Shown one piece after another: positions 23,755-35,423 of a stretch of DNA of 64,000 nt. Origin of the DNA: Beroe forskalii (taxonomy: Eukaryota; Ctenophora; Nuda; Beroida; Beroidae); the NCBI GenBank assembly GCA_011033025.1, contig WFMF01000029.1:186001-250000 (forward strand), in the 5' to 3' direction. Position 1 is the first letter of the stretch, and each line of letters begins with the position of its first letter. The translations under genes were made by a program, and so were the position numbers. The notes below the pieces were generated by a model. The model had not been told where the DNA came from, did not search any database, and saw nothing but the letters and a program-made list of their open reading frames with translations.

Positions 23755-26700
23755 TAGTAAGGGATTGATCCATAACCCCCCGTGAACTAAATCCTCCCAA
23801 AGATGTTAGAACGGAATTCGGTAGTCCATAGGCCCAAGAACCACCAAAAAAAAGTTGCCCAAGAAAATCCTTGGGGAACCTTGATTTTTTACCCCTTTTT
23901 TACCCACACGTAGGGTAAAACTTTGAGAGGCCATATCTCTGCTTCCTTTTGAGATAGAGAGGTCAACGACCAGTCTAAAATGTGCGCAATGGTCACATTT
24001 GGTTGGGCGGGTCAAGGTTTGAAGTCGTTATCTCGAACCGTTTTCGAGATAATCCCCAAAAACCCCTTTTTCGCTAAGCGCAAAGGGGTAAAAAAGTGGT
24101 ACTGCTAAATTTGGCTCTACTGCAGGCAAATTGACCATTTGTGTAATTGTAGAAACGTTTCTGAGTCGCATATAGTCTAAAGTTGAACCAAAAAAAAGTT
24201 GCCCAAGATATTCCTTAAGGAACCCCCATTAATTTTACCCCTTTTTCGTACCCCGCGTAAGCGAAAATTTGAAATCGGGATATCTCCGCTTCCTTTTGAG
24301 ATAGAGAGGTCAACTACCAGTCTAAAATGAGCGCAATGGTCATATTTAGTGGGGCAGATCAAGGTTTGAAGTCGTTATCTCAAACCGTTTTCGAGATAAT
24401 CCCCAAAAACCCCTTTTCGCTAAGCGCAAAGGGGTAAAAAAGTGGTACTGCTAAATTTGGCTCTATGCTGCAGGTAAATTGACCATTTTCATGATTGGAG
24501 ACACATTTCTGAGTCGTTTACAGTCTAAAGTTGCACCAAGAAAAAGTTGCTCAAGATATTCTATAGGGAACCTCCATTTTAACCCCTTTTTCATACCCCT
24601 GCATGAGCGAAAATTAGATTTAATGTGGATATCTCGGCTTCCTTTGGCGATACAAAGGTCAGCAATCAATCTAGAATATGTAGAATGAGCATATTTGGTG
24701 GGGTAGAGCATAGTTTGAGGCCGCTTTTTCCATCGGCTTTGAAGATAATTGCTCAAAATTCCATTTTTCGTCACTTCTATGGAGTCAGCTAGATTTTCCA
24801 TCATCCCTAATTAGTGCAATTAAAATGGTCTTATCAAGGCTTTTAAATTTAGAAATGGTTTCAATAATGGCATAAACCATCGTGTCAATCTATGATCAAC
24901 GTCAAATTATTGGTTAATTATTAATGGTGGCCAATTCTGTACCCAATATCGATTAATCCTCGTTGACTTGCCCCAGTTATTGTTAATTTGGGTAATTCAA
25001 GACTAGTCACAATTAAATCCATTATTTGTTTGTGAAATACAAGTCAACAAAAAACCGATATAAGTGTCAAATTTTTGCTGCTTTTAGTTATTGCTGGTTG
25101 TTGGTTTTTCTGTAATATCAATAATTTTAGATCTTCGTAATAAAATTGTTGACCTGAAGTGCGGGCTGTGATTGAGCTCAGTGATTCGGAAAAAGCCTTG
25201 ACAGTATTTATCTATAGCTTTCGCAGTGTGAGTTCAATATCATAGACCTATTTTCTGCCAAATATTCTGTCGACTGTTCATGTCCCTACAATTCCGGGAC
25301 AATCCAGATGAATTGCACTCGTGGTTTAATCCAAAGAATGCGAAAAGTTGGAACTTTTTGTCTCGAGACACGAAGACAGCGTTCTTTAAGGAAGTTTTCA
25401 CTTTTATTTCTTTCTCAGGTTAGTCTTTTTTACTTATATATTAGCCACTGTTCGACCAAGAAATGCATATCTTGCTTGTCTGTTTATTAGGAATTGTGTA
25501 AATATCGTTGTTTAGACTTTTAGAAATGAAAACGATCCTGGAACACTCGAAACACACATTGTTCCATTTTTTCGCTTGATCCCCAACCTTTATAGATAAA
25601 TAAACACGCACCTATCGGGTCCATTTAAGGATACTTCCTGAGGGATGTATCCGATTTAGGCCCGAGCCCGTGGGACGAGGGTCTAAACCAATATGGACCC
25701 GATCAGGCAAGTGTCTTTGTAGACTTCAGAGGGTTCTATGCTCAACTACTACAGAATGGTTAAAATACATCACTTTACAGGGTTTCAGGATCAAACAGTT
25801 CGTGTACAATGGCATTGTCACATTGCAAGCAGCTGTCAAATTTTATAATGGATGATGGCATTTTGCTCACTACCAATCATCAAGTTTTTGCTGTCAACAT
25901 AACTTGGCATCGGTGGAAGTTTGCTCACAATGGATCTGTCTTAATAAGTTTATAGCCTGGTCTGGTTTGTCTCGAATTGAAGTAGAAGGGCAATCCCCCC
26001 GCTCGTATCATAAGACACTCTACCCACCTTTGAAAAATGTGACCTTTATTAAAGCAGAGATTTTTCCGAACTCAGAAACGAGATATAATTGGTTGGATAT
26101 ACCATGCTAACCACTCACTAGAGAATGACTATATGAGGATGACAGTCAATGAGGCGCAACTGATAAAAATAAGCAATGCCAATGAAAACTCACATCTTTG
26201 TTTGGGCCTCGTTGGCAATTTTGATCGTTTTTATTGTGATTCTCTTTGCTGTCTGTATGAGAATTACGTTTAGAAACACTGTGTTTATTCAAACATCTAC
26301 AGTATAAACAGAAGCAACTATCATTACCTTTGCTGATTACATTGTAAATGATAATAATCTATGGCTTTGTTTACGAATCAAGGCGTCGGTTTTTTTTTTG
26401 AATTTTTTCTACAAATAGTACAACAAAAGTATTAAAATTTGCTGAGATTTCTAATTTTCGCTCATGCAAGGGTATGAAAAAGGGGTTAAAATGGAGGTTC
26501 CCTATAGAATATCTTGAGCAACTTTTTCTTGGCGCAACTTTAGACTGTAAACGACTCAGAGATGTGTCTCAAATCATGAAAATGGTCAATTTGCCTGCAG
26601 TAGAGCAACATTTAGCAGTACCACTTTTTTACCCCTTTGCGCTTAGCGAAAAAGGGGTTTTTGGGGATTATCTCGAAAACGGTTCGAGATAACGACTTCA

Positions 26701-26975
26701 AACCTTGACCCGCCCAACCAAATGTGGCCATTGCGCACATTTTAGACTGGTCGTTGACCTCTCTATCTCAAAACGAAGCAGAGATATGGCCTCTCAAAGT
26801 TTTACCCTACGCGTGGATAAAAAAGGGGTAAAAAATCAAGGTTCCCCAAGGATTTTCTTGGGCAACTTTTTTTTGGTGGTTCTTGGGCCTATGGACTACC
26901 GAATTCCGTTCTAACATCTTTGGGAGGATTTAGTTCACGGGGGGTTACAGCCTGGGGCAGATACATCCCTTACTA
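23755..26975. mobile_element. Foldback element A with ~346-bp arm repeats and TTA target duplication
   Basis: The left arm (23,755 to about 24,790) holds two and a half tandem copies of a ~346-bp unit. The right arm (about 26,450-26,975) is an inverted copy of about one and a half units. Landmarks are CGAGATAATCCCCAAAAACC, GCTAAGCGCAAAGGGGTAAA and AGTTGCCCAAG. The extreme ends read TAGTAAGGGAT and ATCCCTTACTA, flanked on both sides by TTA (23,752-23,754 and 26,976-26,978), which fits a 3-bp target duplication. The interior (24.8-26.45 kb) has one coding-looking exon but no recognisable transposase. TTA duplication is compatible with PIF/Harbinger-type insertion, but that is inference. Confidence 0.75.
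25280..25418 (+). CDS. Candidate first exon inside foldback element A
   Basis: An open frame starts MSLQFRDNPDELHSWFNPKN and continues through KSWNFLSRDTKTAFFKEVF to a strong donor, CTCAG|GTTAGT, at 25,418/25,419. The composition (W, F, N, K, R, D well mixed) looks protein-like, unlike the surrounding AT-rich DNA. I recognise no family. It could be a piece of the element's own protein or a captured host exon. A partner exon was not found; 25.7-25.9 kb also has short coding-like pieces in broken frames. Confidence 0.25.
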
Positions 26976-26977
26976 TT

Positions 26978-27007
26978 AAACGAGAATCGCATATGCGATT
27001 CTCGTTT
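26978..27007. repeat. Perfect 30-bp palindrome
   Basis: AAACGAGAATCGCAT is followed immediately by its exact reverse complement. It begins at the right target duplication of foldback element A. Confidence 0.8.
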
Positions 27008-30000
27008 TAGTAATAGTTAGGGAACTTTACACTTAACCAATTTTGTGCGCGGCTTTGCGCAATATTAACGAAATTGCAATCACCATAATTTGGCGAAATC
27101 GTTCAAAAAATTCTTTGACTTCCAAAGGTCGGTTCAAAAAGGCCGGCTAGATATTATAAAATAAAGCCCAATAACTCAATAAAGTAGTCCCGTGAACTGA
27201 ACCAGTATGTGAATATGTGATCAATGGATTCTAAGGCACGATGTATACCTACCTAGACCTATTTTAAGATTTATGGTCCTGAGTTGACACATAAAATGCA
27301 AGGTAATGGACATCTAAAAGGGGGTCAAATATGGTGAAATTAGCCTCCTGTGCGTGCTTTGGGTAATTGCGCGCGGGGTCAGTCATTATATTCAGATATT
27401 TCATGGGTATAAATGATACGAGATTATGTGGTTGTTTGAGGTTTTGAGACTATTGTTGAGTCGCAAAGGGGAGTGAGCTTTTTGCCTCACTAAAGTCACG
27501 ACACTTTACCCCGTAATATTTCATTTCAAAACAAGGGTTAGGCCCTGGGTACTTATGTCTTATGTAGGGTTATATATGGGTAGGTACTAGGTACTAGGTA
27601 GGTATAGCTACATGGACTATATGTATATGGTTAGAACTTGTGTTAGACGTACCTAGAGGCTATGGTGTTTGGTAGGGCCAGAAGGTCATCAAGTGCCGTA
27701 CTGAGGTGGAGAGTTCTGATTTTAGAAATTTGGGAGCATAGCTTCATACCAACCTACTTTCATACTTTTATAGGCTCTAAAGTCGCCTGATGGAAAGACC
27801 AATGTGTAAATGCAGCTGACTTCTGATTGAATTTCACAGTTTCAAGTTTAGGTATAGACCACCAGCTAGGTAGGTACCTATACTATCTTACTATAACACG
27901 AACACTGGAAATTGACGGTTCAATGCCATGAATTCACCAGTTTAATGTCACGAATTCGCCATTCTGAAGCAGTAAATTGTAAAATGACGGCATTTTGAGG
28001 CGCCTATCCTCAGCAGAGCGTGTTCTATAAAAAGAGAAAGCGACAAATGCAGCAAAAATCACGCACACAATCAACTTTGTGTACGAGATTACGGCACCTA
28101 TTTACCAGGAGAATTTTCATCATTGATTGTATTAAAATGGGAGGTAGGATATTGTTTTATTAGATGAGTTTAAGATTATTTCATTGAGCCCCGATGTCAT
28201 CTGACATGAAACTGACATCATACTTAAACGAACTTACTAAGCCCCGAAGAACTAGATAAGTAGCTAAGTCTCTAAGTAGAACTTGAGTAGTTGATAATAA
28301 CATTCAACAAGATGAGATCTGATCAGAAGGTACCAACTACCAAACTGCTAAACTGAAAATTCAAAACTGCGAAGTGTCGTCGTCCATCTAGAACAAACGT
28401 TTCGTCTATAACACCGACATTTCAATCCAGGAAAATACGGAAATAGGAAAAAGAGGAAATGATTAAATGCTTAAATAGTTAAATGACATCTTGCGTGTGA
28501 CACAGAATTAGTACGGGTATAATCGGAAATGAGTTAACGGTTCTATCGATTGGGTATAGACACAGCTGAGCTACCGTGAGGAACTGAAACTGAATAGGGT
28601 TCCTTTGAGGATCCGCTCTGCACCCAGCACCTTCTCAGCTTCCTGCATAATGTTTACGCCTCTTGATTTAAAGATAGTAGATACCGATCTAATAACCATG
28701 TATCGCCGTGTTATAAGCAGCTGCAGGCGCCAGTGGACCTTGCAAGCATGTAGCACAAGCCAATGAAACAATGGGCCAGTGGTCACGAACGCTAGCTATA
28801 AGGTGCGAGCAGAAAGTCTGAGATATGTATAATTGAATAATTATCAGTATAATTATCTTTATAGTTAATGATATTCAAGAAATCACGAACACCGAAAGCC
28901 GGAGTAGCTGGTAGGTATGAAGAAGGCAGGATTTATCGTATTTCGCTATCGGGAGGTAGTATGCTACAGGGGAGAAATTGTTAGGGTTGTTCTTGATACA
29001 CACACAATATGGACTTCATAATTAGTTGTCTGATTAAGGGAGACGGTTGTAGGAAATGGTAGTAGGGAGGTAGATGTATTTCACTCTACAGTAGGTTCTA
29101 GCAAATGTACCTAGGTTATGTACCTAGGTAGGAACCTATTAATATACCACCTGAGATGTGTAGAATCAAAGTGTGAATTCCAGAGTTCGGAGTTCCAAAT
29201 CCCAATTAAGTAGGTAGGTACCACTAACCACCCAGCTTACCACCACGTTCTAAACTTCACAACACTACTCAATACAATCAACTTTGAGAGCATTATATCG
29301 ATGGTTCTACTGGCGGTTTCCTAGGGGCTCGGGCATCAGAAATCAAATATCAAGCTGCTTTTTCACTTTTGAACTACTGGAATTTCCGCATTTAAATTCT
29401 CCTGAACTATACCGTAAATCCGTTCATGCGCTTGCCAGAGACAATGGTCAGTGAGCAATCGGTCACAAATCGGTCGTGATGGTGTTCTAACTTATGCAGC
29501 ACTTATGCATCTTCGGATAGTAACGCATTGCTTGTAGTCATTTCAAGACTAGTCTAAGCAAACTCAATCAGATAGAAAAACAGCTAATTTCATTCCACAA
29601 TCCACATCTTTCGTTAGCGCATCTATAATTCTAAGTGACAATCGAACCAGGCCACAATATTCGGTGCAAATCTGCGCTACGTAACCATGAAACGAACGTA
29701 AACTGGAGTAAACAAATTGAACACAAAGGCCCGTACCAATATTCTAGATCAAATCAAATCATCCAATACTAATTAATTTTTATGGATCGACCTATATAAT
29801 GAAGTACTATAAATAAACTCATTAATTTCACCAAACAATAGCAACAGGAAACAAATTAATCAATCAATTAATTATTAAACCAGGTTTAACATGGTCGAGA
29901 TTTTAGAGATTTCAGGTTATATGACCGACCTAAAACTCTAAAACTGTAAATGAATGCATGAATTTCCTTCCATATATTGAGATTTGAGAAATAAAACGGT

Positions 30001-30069
30001 AAAATGCTAAGTTGTAGGTAGTATCTTATAGTCCTTTTTATAAGGTAAAAAACGGCAAAAAATGCCACG
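27008..30069. other. Non-genic stretch
   Basis: No supported exon. The words TAGGTACCTA and GTAGGTA are frequent between 27.2 and 29.2 kb. A dispersed-repeat copy lies at about 29,250-29,291. Confidence 0.4.
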
Positions 30070-33000
30070 ATCTGTGCAAAAATTATTTACAAAGGTTTTA
30101 TTGTTGGAATGTGTTCTAATGGGTCCCATGAAGGTCTCCAAAGAGTGTTAAGGTGCTACCTTGAAGGGAAAAGTCAGAGGGCCACGCCCTTTTTCGACCG
30201 TGGAAATTTTGAGGAAAAATGAAAATTCAGTTTTTATATGATATATGACATGTGGGTACCCTAAACCTATGTTTTTGGGACGGGGAATCGATTCCAAACA
30301 CTTTCAAAGTCGTATCTACCTTCCTTGACTCAAAACCGGCCACGCCCATTTTGCGCAAGGCATTTTTGAGGTCTAAAAGCTATTTTTCAGATTAATGCGA
30401 TATATGGCATGTAGGTACTCTAAACCCATGTTTTTGGGACGAGAAATCGATTCCGCACATTATTAAAGTCGTATCTACCTTCCTTGCCCCAAAACCGGCC
30501 ACACCCATTTTTTCGTATTGGATTTTTTGACCGCCACAAAGATATTTTTCAGTGAAGTGCGATGTATGGCATGTAGGTACTCTACACCCATGTTTTTTGG
30601 GACGAGAAATCGATTCCACACATTATTTAAGTCGTATCTACCTCCCTTGACCCGATACTAGCCACACCCACTTTTTGTGTATGAGATTTTTGGCCCACCA
30701 GAAAGTTATTTTTCAGTTAAATACGACATTTAGGATGTAGGTACCCTAACCCATGTGTTTGAATAAAGAAATAGAATCGATTCCACACATTATCAAAGTC
30801 GTACTGAACTTCATTGATCCGTTTGTGGTCACACGGCCACTTTTTGTGTAGGGTATTTTCGACCAGTCTAAAAGATATTGCTCAGTGACATAAGATATGA
30901 TGCATGTTGGTACTTTAAACATGTTATCAGAATTGATTATTGATTATCTGAGTATCTGGTCGAACTAGCTGCAGTAGTTTAGGTTAGTCATTCGAGGTAA
31001 CACTTGTTGATTGTCTTCCCACATAAAAGTCCATTGGTCTGCTATGGTCGTCCTCTACTGGTGAAAGACAAAATTCTGGAAACAAAAACCAACCCAGAAA
31101 TCAAGGAGGCGCGGCAGTCAACTAATGTTTAACCTATCAAAACGGGCAAGGCATCCCTATTCCTCCCTTGGGAGCGAGGAATGAAATTTATTGAGCTGCT
31201 TTTCTGCTCCTGCCCGACCAGTTCCTTTCCGACTGCTACTGTCATAACTTTATTCACTTCTCTGTTTGTTGTATGCTCTGCTAGATCGAGGCTCCGCTGT
31301 TATTGAGGTGAAGAGTTTATCAATCCTCACTCACTGGCCTTGAATTTTTCTCTCAGTCTTTCACTGGGGTCGATCAATTCATTAAAATGTCAGACATTCA
31401 CTCCTCCTTTCCATCTTGGATAGAAAGGATAAATGGACATCCACCTATGTTAAATTCAATTCAATGCCCAGCTACCCTTCAAGATTTCTATGGCAGTGTA
31501 TTTGTCTGAATACTTCCTTGTCAGCTATCCCTGTAGGCATCCAACTTCACGACATGCCAAACCTTAAAACCTAACCTCTTGTTTTCTGTTCGGTCATTCT
31601 CTTAACCTGAGCACAGCGGGTTTTCTCTTTCCCCTGCTTATCATTTCAGCCGTGCCCATCTCTTTAACCCGGAGCAGGTCTGTTGTGTCCCACTATCACG
31701 AAGCCATTGCCAAGCGACCTCAGCTCTGGAACCCTATCTTCTCGGCGAAATATCACTTTCAATGCTTCGTTGGCAAAATTCCTGTTGTAGTAGACTGAAA
31801 TTGTGCGAAAGCATCCAGAAACCTGGTCAGCCGAGAAGTGAGTTCCTCACAATTGTCTTTTTCTGGTACCCATGTACAAATCTAATTACCATCCATATCA
31901 AGATATCACAGTGATGCCGTGATGGCATGGAAATCTTTTAATGGTAAGATGGTAGAGAATGGATGTATCTCTACAATTTATCCTGGATTTAGAGTACATA
32001 CTTACCTATATGGGTGACTTATCACTTTTGGTCGCTGGGAAAGGAAATATGACGTCCGCTTGCTTACGTTAGGTGATCAAACATTTTATCTGTTAAAAAC
32101 ACTAACTTGGAATGGAGCCAAATTCGGGTAGGTTTAGTGTTTGCTGGTTCTGCTGCACAACCAACACTCCTAGGCAAACTGCTCAACCTTTGGCTTTATC
32201 AGTTTATCCCTGGAGAAGAACCTCCACCCTTGCACACCATGTCCTGTCTATCCCCCATGTATGCATTATGTATGTGTGCACCTTGGTGGGTGCTGGATGC
32301 CGTGGCAAGACCCTTCACAAGCGACTGAGGGTGGCGACCACATTAGGCGAAAGCAAGTGCAAATCCAAAAGCCTGTGCAGCAGAGGACAGATAGCTCAGA
32401 GACATAGTGATTGTATAATGTATATTAATATCAGAATATCGACCATTGGGTAATAGACCCCAATGACCACAGATAAGAGGATTATCTGCCAACAAATACG
32501 CAAAAGTGGGCGTGACTGGTATTGGGTCAAGGAAGGTCGACACGGCTTTGATAATGACGTGGAATCAATTTCTCGTCACAAAAACATGGGTTTAGAGTAC
32601 CTACATGCCATATATCGCATTAATCTGAAAATAGCTTTTCTACCTCAAAAATGCCTTTGCGTAAAAATGGGCGTGGTTTTTTGAGTCAAGGAAGGTAGAT
32701 ACGACTTTTATAATGTGTGGAATCGATTTCTCGTCCCAAAAACATGGGTGTAGAGTACCTACATGCCATACATCGCACTTCACTGAAAAAAATACCTTTG
32801 TGGCGGTCAAAAAATCCCATAAAAAAGTGGGCGTGGCCGGTTTTGGGGCAAGGAAGGTAGATACGACTTTAATAATGTGCGGAATCGATTTCTCGTCCCA
32901 AAAACATGGGTTTAGAGTACCTACATGCCATATATCGCATTAATCTGAAAAATAGCTTTTAGACCTCAAAATGCCTTTGCAAAAATGGGCGTGGCCGGTT

Positions 33001-33266
33001 TTGGGTCAAGGAAGTTAGATACGACTTTGAAAGTGTTTGGAATCGATTCCCCGTCCCAAAAAACATAGGTTTAGGGTACCCACATGTCATATATCATATA
33101 AAAACTGAATTTTCATTTTTCCCTCAAAATTTCCCACGGTCGAAAAAGGGCGTGGCCTCCTGACTTTTCCTTCAAGGTAGCACCTTAACACTCTTTGGAG
33201 ACCTTCATGGGACCCATTAGATCACATTCCAACAATAAAACCTTTGTAAATAATTTTTGCACAGAT
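30070..33266. mobile_element. Foldback element B with five ~160-bp arm repeats per side
   Basis: The termini ATCTGTGCAAAAATTATTTA (left) and the exact inverse (right, ending 33,266) open arms of about 800-900 bp. Each arm is a series of about five degenerate ~160-bp units. Each unit carries GGCCACGCCC, then CTAAACCTATGTTTTTGGGA, then GAATCGATTCC. The left arm runs to about 30,950 and the right arm starts near 32,500. The interior is single-copy-looking with a few coding-like fragments. No transposase was recognised and no clear target duplication seen, so the element is probably non-autonomous. Confidence 0.8.
31650..31798 (+). CDS. Candidate terminal exon inside foldback element B
   Basis: After an acceptor-like CTTATCATTTCAG, an open frame encodes SRSVVSHYHEAIAKRPQLWN, then IFSAKYHFQCFVGKIPVVVD and a TGA stop (49 codons plus two phase bases). 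A second coding-like stretch lies upstream at about 31,012-31,128 (GRPLLVKDKILETKTNPEIK). The family is unknown. It may be transposon-encoded or captured. Confidence 0.25.
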
Positions 33267-34869
33267 GGTTTCATTTTTTCTCTTATAATTTATTCATGTC
33301 AGCATATTACCTCAGGTTCATTTGATATTGTCCAATCAACGCACGAGATGAACGTTATCTTACCATGCATCGCGCACTCATGTTGGTCAACGGCATAACG
33401 GTTTCATGATCCTACAACTCTACAAGCTAGGTAAGGCAGTGAGTACCAGTAATAAATTTAGTCAAAAAATAAATAACTTAAGAGTATATATAACGGGCAA
33501 GACCTGTATAAGGGGCAGCACTTGGACGGTTCAACCGTAAGCGGAATTTCATCTGAGGAGAAAACTATTCGATTTCTTTCATGCTGCAAAGAAATCTAGT
33601 AATATGCTAAGGATAGCAACATGCTAACATGAAACTCTTCGAGATATTTTTTGCAAAGTTTGCAAAAATAGCAGGTATCTACCAATCAGATCGCTTATAT
33701 ATTTCAGGAAAAATCTTCGATTTTACAATAATAAGGTCGGCTACAACATATGTAATGTAAGGTCTATGCCCTGACTAATGTGCCCAAGTCTCAACAGGGG
33801 GGTTTGAGCAAGAAAACCTGTCGTACGTCATACATACCACTTACAACGCACCCTGAGAAAAACCGGTAGGCAAACGGCATCCGCAGGGCCGTTTAAATCT
33901 CTGATAATAACGTAACCAAAACCGCTAGTTCTCCAAATGCGGAGTTCATTTTTCCAAATTGCACTTCAATTACATAATATATTATCGTGATTGTGGCCTG
34001 CCATGACGTCAATTGTGTTTATATATCTAGCTATTATGCACCACGAAAAGTCTGAAATTCAAATAATAATACGATATCCAGATATCGATCTAGTTCCCTA
34101 ATTGTGGACTGATATATTTATGTTTTATCGATTATATATCGGAGGAGCTTCCGGAAATATCGTTTACTGCAGCCACAACTACACGGTGAGATGCTTCATG
34201 CTTTATGCTCTGGGTAAAGTCGCTGTAATTTAAGATTCCGGGTATACTGCCGACTGTGGATTTAGGACGCACCATTTTTTCTTAGCCTTTTGTCTCTTAT
34301 CATTTATCAAACTTTGTTCAAAGGTTTTATGTTAAATCATAGCTCATGGCCGAGACAAATTTTAAATTTGGGAATTAATTACCACGTTTCGGAGTTAGCC
34401 CTAATAATTTATGAATCCAATCGGAACCCGTAATCGTAAGAACCAAATGGTCTCATTTCTGAAAGGATCAAAAGAAGCATGGAAATCGAAAGACATAATT
34501 TTCCGGCTTCAGCATTTTCGCCGTTCCTAAAAATACACCCAAAAATGCACGGCAGAATTGTTTGTATATCTCCTCAAAACGAAATGAATATCGAGACCTC
34601 GGCGGTGTACCATAGAGAACTTGCCCACAGGACCATTTCATATCGACCAATCAGCACGCTAGTTGATTGTTGACTCACGCGCTGATTGGTTAATGTCATG
34701 GAGATTTTACGAATTGGGGATCCAAGGGGTAGGCTTTTAGCTAAATTTACGCAGCCGTTAGTGGTGCCCGGCTAACGCAATGAAGAAGGCAAGAACTAAT
34801 ATCGATACATGTGCCATTGGGTAAATGTCTTAACTTCAAGTGCTTGCAAGAAACAGCCCTCTCCAGTAG
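33267..34869. other. Non-genic stretch with a dispersed inverted repeat
   Basis: No exon supported. At 34,650-34,735 the words CCAATCAGC and GCGCGTGAGTCA/TGACTCACGCGCTGATTGG form an inverted pair. The stretch ATTGGTTAATGTCATGG...GGGGATCC matches, in the opposite orientation, 13,287-13,330 in the region of the 7TM receptor gene. Confidence 0.45.
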
Positions 34870-35073
34870 TTAGTTTAGGGTGCGGTCATCATCAAGCTTT
34901 AAGAATTTAAAGTTGTGACGCCGGACTGTCATTTCATATTGCGCACACACCTTGCACTGTCCCTTTCGGTATAAAAGTACGATAGCTAGACCAATCAAAT
35001 GAAATGATATTGAAACCACTATGGGGGACATATATCCACATAAATCGAGCTCCTTCGGTGATATATCTTGCAT
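34870..35073 (-). CDS. Candidate small membrane-protein ORF or exon
   Basis: A 67-residue frame has one hydrophobic segment (MSPIVVSISFHLIGLAIVLL) followed by YRKGQCKVC and a basic/acidic tail. An acceptor-like TATATGCAAG overlaps its start, so it may be an exon rather than a complete gene. It lies 174 bases downstream (minus strand) of the similar membrane ORF at 35,247-35,423. No family recognised; may be fortuitous. Confidence 0.25.
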   Translation of the reverse strand: MQDISPKELDLCGYMSPIVVSISFHLIGLAIVLLYRKGQCKVCAQYEMTVRRHNFKFLKLDDDRTLN

Positions 35074-35246
35074 ATATCATGAAACCAAGGCAGTTACACG
35101 TCATCAACTCACCATGTTAAAGTATAATAGTGACGTCATCAGGTACAACCATCAGATATATATTTTCATATTGTATACTAATTATTAAAAGGAGTGCCAC
35201 GGTTTAATGACATAAGAATAACTGAATAAGACCCGGGGTCGTCTTA

Positions 35247-35423
35247 TTAATCAAGTACGAGTAATATTGACATGGTTGGTGGCTGACTTGACGTCATCTT
35301 CATAATATAAAGGAAGGATTTGACGACCTTGAGAATGGACCGGGCACAGCATATTGTGCACAAAGTAATAATAACTACAGCTCCTGCACCATAACCGTAT
35401 CCACTGAGCTGGATATCCAACAT
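35247..35423 (-). CDS. Candidate small membrane-protein ORF
   Basis: A 58-codon frame begins MLDIQLSGYGYGAGAVVIIT, continues with LCTICCARSILKVVKSFLYI and ends at TAA. It has one transmembrane-like segment followed by a basic stretch. It could be the first exon joined to 34,870-35,073, but no convincing donor was identified. Not recognised. Confidence 0.25.
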   Translation of the reverse strand: MLDIQLSGYGYGAGAVVIITLCTICCARSILKVVKSFLYIMKMTSSQPPTMSILLVLD

